DNA of 64,000 bases from Streptomyces pyxinae. GTDB lineage: Bacteria > Actinomycetota > Actinomycetes > Streptomycetales > Streptomycetaceae. The notes beneath the pieces were generated by a model. That model worked only from the letters and a program-made list of their open reading frames with translations, was not told the DNA's origin and did not search any database. This document shows positions 43,062-50,486 of the stretch, piece after piece. Within the stretch, counting starts at the first letter, position 1; each line of letters begins with the position of its first letter. Position numbers and translations under genes: made by a program. The DNA is taken from positions 62,001-126,000 of the forward strand of contig NZ_JANUGQ010000019.1 of NCBI RefSeq assembly GCF_024756275.1. Direction: 5' to 3'.

Positions 43062-43679
43062 GTGCTCTGGCGGCACGGCCAGACCTCCTGGAACCTGGAG
43101 CGCCGCTTCCAGGGCACCACGGACATCGACCTCACCGAGACGGGGGTCGCCCAGGCCCGCCGGGCCGCCCGGCTGCTCGCCGCGCTGAAGCCGGACGCGA
43201 TCATCGCCTCCGACCTCCGGCGGGCCGCCGACACCGCCGGTGAGCTGGCCGCCCTCACCGGGCTCGTGGTGGGTCAGGACGCCGCGCTGCGGGAGACGTA
43301 CGCGGGGAACTGGCAGGGGCTGACCCACGAGGAGATCGTGGAGCGGCACGGCGAGCAGTACGCCGCCTGGAAGCGCGGCGAGCCGGTCCGGCGCGGCGGT
43401 GGCGAGCTGGAGACCGAGGTGGCCGACCGGGCCGCCCCGGTGGTGCTGGCTCAGGCCGACAAGCTGCCCGACGGCGGTGTCCTCGTCGTCGTCAGCCACG
43501 GCGGCACCATCCGCACCACCATCGGCCGGCTGCTCGGCCTGGAGGCGCGCCACTGGGAGGGCCTGGGCGGCCTCACCAACTGCTGCTGGTCGGTCCTGGG
43601 CGAGGGCGCCCGCGGCTGGCGGCTGCTGGAGCACAACGCCGGCACCCTCCCCGAGCCGGTCCTCGGCGACGACGACTGA
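43062..43679 (+). CDS. Histidine phosphatase superfamily protein
   Basis: 205 residues from the GTG at 43062. Phosphoglycerate-mutase-like motif LWRHGQTSWN carries the catalytic His; DIDLTETGVAQAR, SDLRRAADTA, GNWQGLTHEE and VVSHGGTIRT with the second His follow. The first beta strand (RRIVLWRHG) would be cut by this start. An in-frame CTG at 43026, overlapping the rsfS stop as CTGA, is therefore a possible true start, adding 12 residues. It may act on phosphosugars or phosphoglycerate; specificity is not readable. In many actinobacteria a gene of this type follows rsfS. Confidence 0.9.
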   Translation: MLWRHGQTSWNLERRFQGTTDIDLTETGVAQARRAARLLAALKPDAIIASDLRRAADTAGELAALTGLVVGQDAALRETYAGNWQGLTHEEIVERHGEQYAAWKRGEPVRRGGGELETEVADRAAPVVLAQADKLPDGGVLVVVSHGGTIRTTIGRLLGLEARHWEGLGGLTNCCWSVLGEGARGWRLLEHNAGTLPEPVLGDDD

Positions 43680-43688
43680 GCCGGCCGG

Positions 43689-43713
43689 CGGACCGCGACC
43701 GGCCGGCGGTCCG
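43689..43713 (+). terminator. Candidate terminator after the phosphatase
   Basis: 8-bp perfect stem (43689-43696 with 43706-43713) with a 9-base loop just after the stop codon. Confidence 0.45.
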
Positions 43714-43748
43714 GGGCCGAACGACGCAACGGGACCGAACGACGAAAC

Positions 43749-43825
43749 GGTGCCGATCCGGTGCCGATCCGGTGCCGACCCGGGGCCGGACCGAGGCCGA
43801 TCCGGGGCCGGACCAGTACCGGACC
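43749..43825 (+). repeat. Seven 11-bp tandem repeats
   Basis: Consecutive 11-base units run from ggtgccgatcc, ggtgccgatcc, ggtgccgaccc and ggggccggacc through gaggccgatcc, ggggccggacc and agtaccggacc. They lie about 110-180 bases upstream of the tRNA-Ala promoter. No gene is seen in 43680-43998. Confidence 0.8.
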
Positions 43826-43932
43826 AGGGCCTGGGCCGGGGACTGAACGCCGCCGGGCCCGCGTGCGTACTCCCCGGCGTACCTCCGACCTCGGGGGCGG
43901 GCCTCCCGTCCACGGGCCGGTGGGGACCGGAT

Positions 43933-43962
43933 TTCACTTTCCGGCAGGTCACAGGCTAAGGT
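43933..43962 (+). promoter_or_regulatory. tRNA-Ala promoter
   Basis: TTCACT (43933-43938), 18-base spacer, TAAGGT (43957-43962), about 36 bases before the tRNA 5' end. Confidence 0.55.
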
Positions 43963-43998
43963 TCTTCTTGTTCGCAGCGCGGAGCGCGAAGAACGCGA

Positions 43999-44071
43999 GG
44001 GGCTATAGCTCAGTTGGTAGAGCGCCTGCATGGCATGCAGGAGGTCAGGAGTTCAATTCTCCTTAGCTCCA
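43999..44071 (+). tRNA. tRNA-Ala(GGC), copy 1
   Basis: 73 bases. Acceptor ggggcta pairs with tagctcc; D arm gctcagttggtagagc; anticodon stem cctgc/gcagg with loop atggcat, giving anticodon GGC at 44032-44034; T arm aggagttcaattctcct. The complete CCA end is not encoded. It is identical to copy 2 at 46294. Confidence 0.98.
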
Positions 44072-44077
44072 CAGTCA

Positions 44078-44108
44078 AGAATCCCGTCCCCACAGGGGGC
44101 GGGATTCT
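44078..44108 (+). terminator. tRNA-Ala copy 1 terminator
   Basis: 14-bp stem with one G-U pair and a 3-base loop, followed by gtgttt. Confidence 0.85.
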
Positions 44109-44360
44109 GTGTTTCCGGCGTTTCCGGCGGTTTCGACGGTCCCGGCGTTCCGGCATCCCGCCTGCCGGTGTCCCGGCGTGTCCGGCCGTCCCCGGCAGGG
44201 GTCGGGAGACGCCCGAGTGGGGAAGTCACGAGGGGGAGGGGCGACCGAGGGGCGCGCGGAAGTGGAGGGACGGGTTCTCCGACCCGGTGCCCGCCCCACC
44301 GGGCCATGGCAGAATCGGACGGCCGGAGCTGGATGACGTCCGGACGGGAGGGAGTACGCG

Positions 44361-44540
44361 TTGACCGGGTGCAGTTCCGGGCAGACCACCGACGGGCGGA
44401 CCGCCGATCGGTACACCGGGCCCGAGGCGCACACCGCCCTCAGCTGCCCTTCGTGCGGCTCGTCCCACGTCGCCCAGGTGCTCGGTGACAACGGCGGGGT
44501 GTCGTACGTGTGCACGTCCTGCGGCCACAGCTGGAGCTGA
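44361..44540 (+). CDS. Small zinc-ribbon protein
   Basis: 59 residues. A disordered Thr/Gly/Arg N-terminus is followed by a C-terminal zinc ribbon with CPSCGSSHVAQV and CTSCGHSWS (Cys-x2-Cys twice). The start is TTG at 44361 because GGGAGGGAG is well placed upstream and no other start fits. The last codons read into the stop 2 bases before the next ATG, so the two ribbons are co-translated. It could be a transcription- or translation-associated zinc ribbon; no family is assigned. Confidence 0.7.
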   Translation: MTGCSSGQTTDGRTADRYTGPEAHTALSCPSCGSSHVAQVLGDNGGVSYVCTSCGHSWS

Positions 44541-44542
44541 TC

Positions 44543-44776
44543 ATGGGTGCACACAGGCGGAAGTGCGACTGGTGCGGCAGCGGCACGCCCATCGTCCGCG
44601 ACATGGAGCCGGTCAACCCCGAGTACCAGTACTGGTGCGAGGAGTGCGCACGGGCGCTGATCATAAAAGGCGACCCCATCGAGACCTACCGTGAGCTGGA
44701 GGGGGAGCCCATCTACGGGCGGCTGCTCGACGAGCACTGCGCCCTGAAGCGGTTCTACTCCTTCGCCACCGCCTGA
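44543..44776 (+). CDS. Second small zinc-ribbon protein
   Basis: 77 residues. The zinc ribbon CDWCGSG ... WCEEC lies in the N-terminal half, followed by an acidic helix-rich C-terminus (PIETYRELEGEPIYGRLLDEHCALK). GGAG lies 8 bases before the ATG, inside the preceding gene's last codons. Its 3' end overlaps by 22 bases the convergent minus-strand gene ending at 44755. Function unknown. Confidence 0.72.
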   Translation: MGAHRRKCDWCGSGTPIVRDMEPVNPEYQYWCEECARALIIKGDPIETYRELEGEPIYGRLLDEHCALKRFYSFATA

Positions 44777-46143
44777 GCCGCTCCGGTCTCCACCGCCCCG
44801 GTCCCCGAGCCCCCGGCTTCCACCGCCGGTCCGGGCGCGACCGTTTCCCGCCGGGCCCCCGGGACGGCCCCGGTCCGGGCGTCCACGGTCCCGGCCCCTG
44901 CCTCCACGTTCCCGGTCCCGGCCGTCCCGGCCCCCGCTCCGTACCCCCGGTCGCCGGCCCGGAGCCGTACGGCGAAGTCGCCGAGCACCGCGAGACCCAG
45001 CAGCGTGTAGAGCGCCGAGAGCAGCATCTGGCCCGGGTTCTGGTGCAGTTCGAGCCGGACCGGCGCCGGGGCGTGCGGCACCCACCAGAGCGCGAACGAG
45101 GCGAAGACCAGCGCCGTCCCGGCCGTCCACCCCCAGTGCCGGCCGGGCCGGGCCGCCAGCAGCACCAGCAGCGGTACGCACCACACCCAGTGGTGGGACC
45201 AGGAGATCGGGCTCACCAGCAGCGCGGTGAGCCCGCAGGCCACCGCCGCCACCGCCCGGTCGCCGCGCAGCGCGGCCCGTACCGCCACCGTCAGCCCGCC
45301 GGCCCCCACCAGCAGGGCGGCGACCAGCCACCAGTGCCCCGGGTCCGTGGTGTGCAGCAGCCGGGCCAGCACCCCGCTCAGCGACTGGTTGGCGGTCTCC
45401 TCGGTACGTCCCACCCGGCCGGTCTCGTAGATCATCTCGGTCCAGAAGCGGCGCGAGTCGTACGGCAGGGCCACCGCCGAGCCGACCGTCACCGCCACGA
45501 ACACCCCGGTCGCCGTGGCCGCCCGTCGCAGCCACGGGTTCCAGCCGTGCTCCCGGGCGCGTATCAGCCCGACCGCCAGCAGCAGGACGACGAAGAGCCC
45601 GGGGGTGAGCTTCACCGCGGTGGCGAGGCCGATGCCGACCCCCGCCCAGCGGTTCCGCTCCCGGCGGGTCAGGTCCCACAGCACCGCCACCGCGATCAGC
45701 AGATTGATCTGCCCGTACCGCAGGGTCGTCCACACCGGCTCGCACCAGACCAGCGCGGCGGCGGCGAGCAGGGCCGTCACCCACCGGTCCCGGCCCACCA
45801 GCCGGAGCGAGAGGCGCACCAGGGCGAGCAGCAGCAGCAGGTTCCCGGCCGTGGCGACGGTCCGCATCTCCGGCACACCCAGCAGCGTCAGCGGCGTGAA
45901 CAGCAGCGCGGCGAACGGCGGATAGGTCGTCGGCAGGTTGGCGGTGGTGGCCCGCATCGCGTAGAGGTCGCCGCCGGACAGCACGGTCTCGCCCTCGGCC
46001 CGGTAGACCGACAGGTCGAGCATGGTCACATGCGCGGCTCGCTGGGCCGCCCAGAAGGCCGCGAAGGACAGCAGGCAGACGGCAGCGGCGGCGGGCAGGG
46101 GCAGGTCGCGCAGGCGGTTCCGGGCGTTCACGATGACGGTCAC
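44755..46143 (-). CDS. GT87-type polyprenyl-linked mannosyltransferase-like membrane protein
   Basis: 462 residues, about ten membrane helices. The N-terminal loop has DLSVYRAEGETVLSGGDLY, then TTYPPFAALLFTPL, RYGQINLLIA, KLTPGLFVVLLL and SPISWSHHWVW. These are the signature loops of the PimE/AftC-like GT87 (DUF2029) family, which use polyprenyl-phosphate sugars. The C-terminus is a ~60-residue Gly/Ala/Glu tail. The GTG at 46143 was chosen; there is no purine-rich site, but TACCGT lies just upstream, fitting a near-leaderless transcript. It lies between the two tRNA-Ala genes on the opposite strand. The Ppm enzyme at 20100 could supply its donor. Confidence 0.82.
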   Translation of the reverse strand: MTVIVNARNRLRDLPLPAAAAVCLLSFAAFWAAQRAAHVTMLDLSVYRAEGETVLSGGDLYAMRATTANLPTTYPPFAALLFTPLTLLGVPEMRTVATAGNLLLLLALVRLSLRLVGRDRWVTALLAAAALVWCEPVWTTLRYGQINLLIAVAVLWDLTRRERNRWAGVGIGLATAVKLTPGLFVVLLLAVGLIRAREHGWNPWLRRAATATGVFVAVTVGSAVALPYDSRRFWTEMIYETGRVGRTEETANQSLSGVLARLLHTTDPGHWWLVAALLVGAGGLTVAVRAALRGDRAVAAVACGLTALLVSPISWSHHWVWCVPLLVLLAARPGRHWGWTAGTALVFASFALWWVPHAPAPVRLELHQNPGQMLLSALYTLLGLAVLGDFAVRLRAGDRGYGAGAGTAGTGNVEAGAGTVDARTGAVPGARRETVAPGPAVEAGGSGTGAVETGAAQAVAKE

Positions 46144-46188
46144 AAGGGGCGACGGTACCGGGCGCCGGCCGGGCCTCCGGCAATGGAT

Positions 46189-46219
46189 TTGGTGAACCAC
46201 CCGGGTGACCGTGTAATGT
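46189..46219 (+). promoter_or_regulatory. tRNA-Ala copy 2 promoter
   Basis: TTGGTG (46189-46194), 19-base spacer, TAATGT (46214-46219). The tRNA begins 75 bases downstream. Confidence 0.5.
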
Positions 46220-46293
46220 TCTCTGTGTCGCCGCGAGGGAAACCGGCAAGGAAGACCGCAAGGAAATCCGGGCAGGGCAGCGGTGGACAGCGA

Positions 46294-46366
46294 GGGGCTA
46301 TAGCTCAGTTGGTAGAGCGCCTGCATGGCATGCAGGAGGTCAGGAGTTCAATTCTCCTTAGCTCCA
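46294..46366 (+). tRNA. tRNA-Ala(GGC), copy 2
   Basis: Identical 73-base sequence to copy 1, anticodon GGC at 46327-46329. The identity extends a few bases upstream (cgag) and downstream (cag). Its terminator is unrelated in sequence to that of copy 1. Confidence 0.98.
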
Positions 46367-46377
46367 CAGGAAGTGGG

Positions 46378-46408
46378 AAGCGGGTCATCCGGATCGGATG
46401 GCCCGCTT
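46378..46408 (+). terminator. tRNA-Ala copy 2 terminator
   Basis: 13-bp stem with one G-U pair, 5-base loop (ggatc), followed by t-rich bases. Confidence 0.82.
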
Positions 46409-46467
46409 TCGCGTTGTGGGGCGTTGTGGCGTGTAGGGGGGCGGGTGCTGTCCCCCCCCCCGGTGTG

Positions 46468-46515
46468 GCCGGGCGGTGTGTGGGCCGTCTCACAGGGCCT
46501 CAGGCACCGCCCGGC
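46468..46515. repeat. 11-bp inverted repeat with long loop
   Basis: gccgggcggtg (46468-46478) and caccgcccggc (46505-46515). A run of ten C residues lies just upstream (46452-46461). Confidence 0.6.
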
Positions 46516-46560
46516 TGTTCATGTCGTCATCCCGGTCCCGGGAGCCGGCCGCCCTCTCGG

Positions 46561-46601
46561 GTCCCTGCCCCGGCCCCGGCCGGGTGGGCCGGGGCAGGGA
46601 C
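46561..46601 (-). terminator. Terminator of the redox operon
   Basis: Perfect 16-bp stem (46561-46576 with 46586-46601), 9-base loop, 20 bases beyond the minus-strand stop at 46622. Confidence 0.82.
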
Positions 46602-46621
46602 GGGGGCGCGGCGCGGGGTGG

Positions 46622-48247
46622 TCAGCCGCGTCCGCTGCCGAGGGCCTTGCGGACGGCGCCCGGCAGGGCGGGGCGGTCGGCCCGGTCGCCGCGCCCCCGG
46701 TCGGGCCGGGCCGGTCGCGCGGGCCGCTCGGGGGGCGCTCCCTCCAGCCGCAGTGCCAGCTCCGGGCAGCGGCGCACCGCCAGCTGGGCGCGCTGCCGCA
46801 GATGCAGGGGTACGGAGGCGTCCGCCAGGGCCGGGAAGCCGTCGGCGCTCATCCGGATCAGCTCCGGCACGATGTCCGCGCAGAGCCCGTGGCCCTTGCA
46901 GAGCGTCCAGTCGACGGCCAGCTTCTCGCCGCTCGGGATCGACTCCACGGCGTTCTGGTAGCCGGGTTCGGGCAGCGGCAGCACCCCGGTGGTGGGCCGG
47001 CCGCAGCCGCCGTGCAGCACATGCGCGGCCAGGTCGTCGGTGAACGCCGAGAGCGTGGAGGAGAAGAACCGCGCCGAACCGTCCGGGTGCTTGCAGGCGC
47101 CCCGGCCCTTCACCGCCCCGGTCACCTCCCGCAGCGCCTCCAGCGCGGCCGGGCCGCCGCCGTTCAGCACGTCGAAGAGACCGCCGGCGGCGGCCGGCAG
47201 GCCCAGCCGGCAGGGGCCGCACTGGCCGGCGGTCTCGGCGGCCAGCCAGTTGGCGACCCGCTGCGCCTCGCCCAGCGGACAGGTCTCCGGACCGATCGGC
47301 AGGATCGCGCCCGCGCCCAGGGAGCCCCCCACGGCCGCCAGGGACTCACGGGAGACGACCGCGTTGTGCACGGCCGTCGCGTCGATCCAGTTGCCGTGGT
47401 AGCCGCCGGTCAGCACGCCCTGCGGCAGCGGTGGCGCCCCGGCCAGCTGGAGGACGTACCGCAGCGGGACGCCGGTCGGGACCTCCACCACCATGGGCCG
47501 GGCCACCGCGCCGGAGACGGTGAGCAGGACCGTCCCCGGCTCCGACTCCAGGCCCGTGTTCCCGTACCGCCGGGCGCCGATCCGGGCGGCCACGGCGAGC
47601 TGGGCGAAGGTCTCGGCGTTGGAGAGCAGCGTCGGGGCGCCGCCGACCCCGGACTCCGAGGCCCGTTCCCGGCGGCCCGGCGGAATGGCGGGCCCGCCGC
47701 CCGCCGCCCGGATGACCGCCGACGCCTCGCCGGACACCATCCGCTCCGGGGTCCGGACCACCCGGGCGCGCAGGGTCTGGCCGCGCCGGTCGGAGAGCCC
47801 GCGCTCGGCGAGGGCGGCGCGCACGGAGATCTCGGTGGAGTTGCGGGTCACCGCCACGATCAGGGTGCGGGCCCCGAGCGCCTCGGCTGCCAGCAGGGCG
47901 CCGTCCAGGATGAGATGGGGGGCGCGGTTGAGCAGGACGGTGTCCTTGCGGCAGGCGGGCTCGCCCTCGCTGCCGTTGACCACCACCACCGGCCGCACCC
48001 CCCGGCGTATCGCGGACTTGGCGACCGCCCGCAGCTTCCGGCCGAACGGGAAGCCCGCCCCGCCGCGCCCGCACAGGGCGATGTCGTCGGCCAGCTGGGC
48101 CAGCCGCTCGCCGGGCACGGGCTCCAGCGGGCCATGCACCTTGAGGTGCAGTTGCAGATCCAGCCGCTCCACCAGGTCGAAGCCCTGGGTGAGTACGGGG
48201 AGGCCGACGACACGGACTTCGGGGACGTCGGGGAGCGGGGCGTTCAC
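46622..48247 (-). CDS. NuoF-like flavoprotein fused to a ferredoxin domain
   Basis: 541 residues. The NuoF-like FMN/NADH region (about 30-260) has GRGGAGFPFGRKL (60-72) and NGSEGEPACRKD. An SLBB domain lies at about 245-290. The iron-sulfur region has GQCGPCRLG (Cys343, Cys346) and GACKHPDG (Cys385). The first Cys of the normal NuoF quartet is Ala340, so only three standard ligands remain. The C-terminal ferredoxin segment has Cys450, Cys456 and Cys494-Pro, the 3Fe-4S pattern. A Pro/Arg-rich tail follows. The GTG at 48247 follows AGGAG and overlaps the stop of the upstream membrane-protein gene. It likely moves electrons from NAD(P)H or a flavin to that membrane partner. Confidence 0.85.
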   Translation of the reverse strand: MNAPLPDVPEVRVVGLPVLTQGFDLVERLDLQLHLKVHGPLEPVPGERLAQLADDIALCGRGGAGFPFGRKLRAVAKSAIRRGVRPVVVVNGSEGEPACRKDTVLLNRAPHLILDGALLAAEALGARTLIVAVTRNSTEISVRAALAERGLSDRRGQTLRARVVRTPERMVSGEASAVIRAAGGGPAIPPGRRERASESGVGGAPTLLSNAETFAQLAVAARIGARRYGNTGLESEPGTVLLTVSGAVARPMVVEVPTGVPLRYVLQLAGAPPLPQGVLTGGYHGNWIDATAVHNAVVSRESLAAVGGSLGAGAILPIGPETCPLGEAQRVANWLAAETAGQCGPCRLGLPAAAGGLFDVLNGGGPAALEALREVTGAVKGRGACKHPDGSARFFSSTLSAFTDDLAAHVLHGGCGRPTTGVLPLPEPGYQNAVESIPSGEKLAVDWTLCKGHGLCADIVPELIRMSADGFPALADASVPLHLRQRAQLAVRRCPELALRLEGAPPERPARPARPDRGRGDRADRPALPGAVRKALGSGRG

Positions 48248-49773
48248 GGGCGGTCTCCTGCGGGTGCGGTCCACGGCTCACCGGCCGGGGGCTGCTGGAA
48301 GGGGCCGGGGGCGGGGACCCCGGAAGGCGCGGGGGAGGGGGACGGAGGCACGGAGGGCCCGGGACCGAACCCGGGGCCGAACCCGGGGCCGGGTCCGCCG
48401 GGGGAGGAGAAGGGGGCGTACGAGGGCGGGGCCGGGGACCGCGCGGGTGGCGGCGGTGAGGGGGTGGGCCAGCGGCCGGGCGGGGTGGCGGGTTCCTCGG
48501 TGAACACCGGGAGCTCCTCCGTCATGGGCACCCGCCGGGCGAACGGGACCTCGGTGCTCCCGGCGCCCGGGCCGGTCGCCGGGCCCGGGCCGGTCGCGCC
48601 GCTCGCGGACCGGGGCCGGCCGGCGCCGGCGGGAAGCGGTTCGGTCCGGTCGCCGGTTCCGGTCCGCCGCCCGGACATCGCCCGGTAGCCGGCGAAGATC
48701 CCGGACCGCCGCCCGGCGGAACCTCCACGGGCAGGCGGCGCGGCGGGCTCGGCCGGCCCGGCGGCGGAGCCGTACCCGACGGGCTCGGGCTCGTACCCGG
48801 CGGGCTCGGGTCCGTACCCGGCGGGCTCGGGTGCGTATCCGGGCGGCGCGGAGAGGGGCGCCCGGGGCTGCTCCCGGCCGAGCGGCCGGTCCCGGGCCGG
48901 GGAGCCGGTGGCGCCGAGCCCGTCGTACCCGGGCCCGTACCCGGGCGGCGTGGCGTCCTCCCGGCGGAGCCCCTCGAAGGCGAACCCGCCGGCGCCGGCT
49001 GCCAAGGACTCCGGGGCACCCGGCGGCGGGGCGGTGTCCTCCCGGTCCGGGGCGGTGGGCCCGGCGCCCGGGCCGAACAGGGCCAGCAGCCGCCCGGCCA
49101 GGCGCCGCTGGACCGGCGGCGGGAGCAGCCGCAGCGAGACGGCCCCGGCGACCGCCGCCAGGGCCAGGCAGTACAGGGTGGTCACCCAGGTCGCCGCCGG
49201 GCGGCCGGTGAACAGCCCGTGCATCAGGGCGAAGCACCACGCCGGGTAGGCGAGCATGTGCAGCGGGCGCCAGCGGGCCGCGATCGCGGAGCGCCCGGCG
49301 AGCGCGCTGCGGGCGGCTCCGGTGGCGGCGGCGATCACCATCAGCAGCCCGGCCAGCGAACCGAGGCCGATCAGTCCGGAGGTGCCGGCCACCCCGAGCC
49401 CGAACGGCACCAGGGCGCCGAGCAGCGCCACATGCCCGAGCGAGACCTTGACGGTGGCGTGCAGCAGCAGAAAGCCGAGCGAGGCGACGGCGGTGGTGCG
49501 GTGGACCGCCTGCGCCACGAGGCGGTGGCGGGTGGAGAGCAGCAGCCGGTCCTTGGCCAGCAGCCCCCAGGCGACGGAGGCGGTGAGCGACAGCAGGGAC
49601 AGCACCCCGGTGGTGAAGTCCAGGGCGGCGCGGAAGCTGTCGCTCCCGCCGATCGCGAGAAGGGGGAGGAGGATCAGCGCGGCTGCGGACAGCCCGCCCT
49701 GAACCTGTCGGCTCGTCCCGCCCCGGGCGGCGGACGACGAGCGGCTGGTGCGATGAGTGTTCATGGAAGTCAT
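48244..49773 (-). CDS. Ferric-reductase-like heme membrane protein with long Pro/Gly tail
   Basis: 509 residues. Six membrane helices occupy about 25-235. Conserved histidines occur in HRTTAVASLGFLLLHATVK, in SLGH, and in LHMLAYPAWCFALMHGL, the spacing of a ferric-reductase/NOX-like or cytochrome b-type diheme domain. Residues about 245-509 are low complexity, with PAGYGPEP-like repeats and a Pro/Ser-rich end. ATG 49773 is chosen because GGAG precedes it. The stop overlaps the next gene's GTG by 4 bases (GTGA), so the two are co-translated. No FAD/NAD-binding reductase domain is fused; the partner encoded downstream would replace it. Confidence 0.8.
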   Translation of the reverse strand: MTSMNTHRTSRSSSAARGGTSRQVQGGLSAAALILLPLLAIGGSDSFRAALDFTTGVLSLLSLTASVAWGLLAKDRLLLSTRHRLVAQAVHRTTAVASLGFLLLHATVKVSLGHVALLGALVPFGLGVAGTSGLIGLGSLAGLLMVIAAATGAARSALAGRSAIAARWRPLHMLAYPAWCFALMHGLFTGRPAATWVTTLYCLALAAVAGAVSLRLLPPPVQRRLAGRLLALFGPGAGPTAPDREDTAPPPGAPESLAAGAGGFAFEGLRREDATPPGYGPGYDGLGATGSPARDRPLGREQPRAPLSAPPGYAPEPAGYGPEPAGYEPEPVGYGSAAGPAEPAAPPARGGSAGRRSGIFAGYRAMSGRRTGTGDRTEPLPAGAGRPRSASGATGPGPATGPGAGSTEVPFARRVPMTEELPVFTEEPATPPGRWPTPSPPPPARSPAPPSYAPFSSPGGPGPGFGPGFGPGPSVPPSPSPAPSGVPAPGPFQQPPAGEPWTAPAGDRP

Positions 49774-50242
49774 GGAGGGCGACTCCGGTGGTGCGGAAGA
49801 GTGGTCCCGTTGCCGCATGCTAAGTCGACGCATACCAACCGGTACGAGGTTTGCGCGTTTCCTGCTCGGTATATCGCCAACTGACTTTGTCGTTGCCCCG
49901 GATGGGCGGGAAGGCCGTGATGAGCAGGGATGAGCAGGGATCGAGCCGATACGCGGGGTAACCCGGCCGCGTCCGGTACGGCCCCGTGCGGGTACGGCTG
50001 CCGTATGCGTGCGTTCCCCTCGGGCGCCGCCCCGCGCCGCGTACGGGCCCCCCTGGGGCGCCGCCCCGCAGAGGTACGGCGGCCCCGTGTCCGTACGGCC
50101 GCCGCCCCGCGTGGTGCGCGGGCGCGGGGCCGGACCCGAGGCGGGAGCGGGGTCCCGGGCCCCCGGGCCCGTACCGTCGCGGCCGGGGTGGCCCCGGGGC
50201 CCGTACCGATGGCTCGTACGTGCCCGGATGGAGCCCCTGCGG
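49774..50242. other. Divergent intergenic region
   Basis: About 470 bases between the minus-strand redox operon and the leuS leader. Bases 49805-49905 are less GC-rich and contain taccaaccggta, an imperfect inverted repeat, near a minus-strand TAGCAT box; this is the likely redox promoter. The remaining GC-rich part shows no gene with a ribosome-binding site. Confidence 0.45.
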
Positions 50243-50248
50243 TACCCT
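50243..50248 (+). promoter_or_regulatory. -10 box of the leuS leader transcript
   Basis: TACCCT ends 6 bases before the leader-peptide ATG at 50255, which is leaderless spacing. Confidence 0.6.
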
Positions 50249-50254
50249 GACGCC

Positions 50255-50293
50255 ATGCGTGCCGTACGCCTTCTGCTTAGCGAGCCGCGCTGA
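50255..50293 (+). CDS. leuS leader peptide MRAVRLLLSEPR
   Basis: 12-codon open frame with three consecutive leucine codons (ctt ctg ctt), two of them CTT, a rare codon in Streptomyces. It begins at leaderless distance from a -10 box and is followed by mutually exclusive hairpins and a terminator with a T-run before leuS. This is the arrangement expected for ribosome-mediated transcription attenuation responding to charged tRNA-Leu. Confidence 0.75.
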   Translation: MRAVRLLLSEPR

Positions 50294-50304
50294 TCAGTGC
50301 CCGA

Positions 50305-50369
50305 GGGCCGGCCTGAGGCCCCGGGAATCGGCGCGGCGTCCCCTCCTGTGCGAGGGGCCGTTTTGTTTG
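50305..50369 (+). promoter_or_regulatory. leuS attenuator
   Basis: gggcc (50305-50309) pairs with ggccc (50317-50321). The terminator stem cccctc/gagggg (50341-50346 with 50353-50358) is followed by cgttttgttt. The segment ggcccc (50317-50322) can alternatively pair with ggggcc (50355-50360), which would break both hairpins and act as an antiterminator. Ribosome stalling at the Leu codons would free it. Confidence 0.65.
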
Positions 50370-50486
50370 TGGGCAGGGTTCCGCGGACCCGCGAGACCTC
50401 GGGGACCCGCGAGGGTGGGGTTTCCCCGCAGCGCCCACCAAAGCGGCCGGCAGCCGGCAGAGACGATCGATGGAGCCTGAAGGACC

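Noticed and set aside
43999..46366. Integrative element between the two tRNA-Ala genes
   Set aside because: No integrase, excisionase or att-like partial tRNA; both tRNAs are full length and have their own terminators.
46452..46461. Run of ten C residues as phase-variation site
   Set aside because: It is intergenic and not within a coding frame or between promoter boxes, so no switching effect can be argued.
50255..50486. T-box riboswitch upstream of leuS
   Set aside because: No T-box consensus was found; a leucine-rich leader peptide with a terminator explains the region better.
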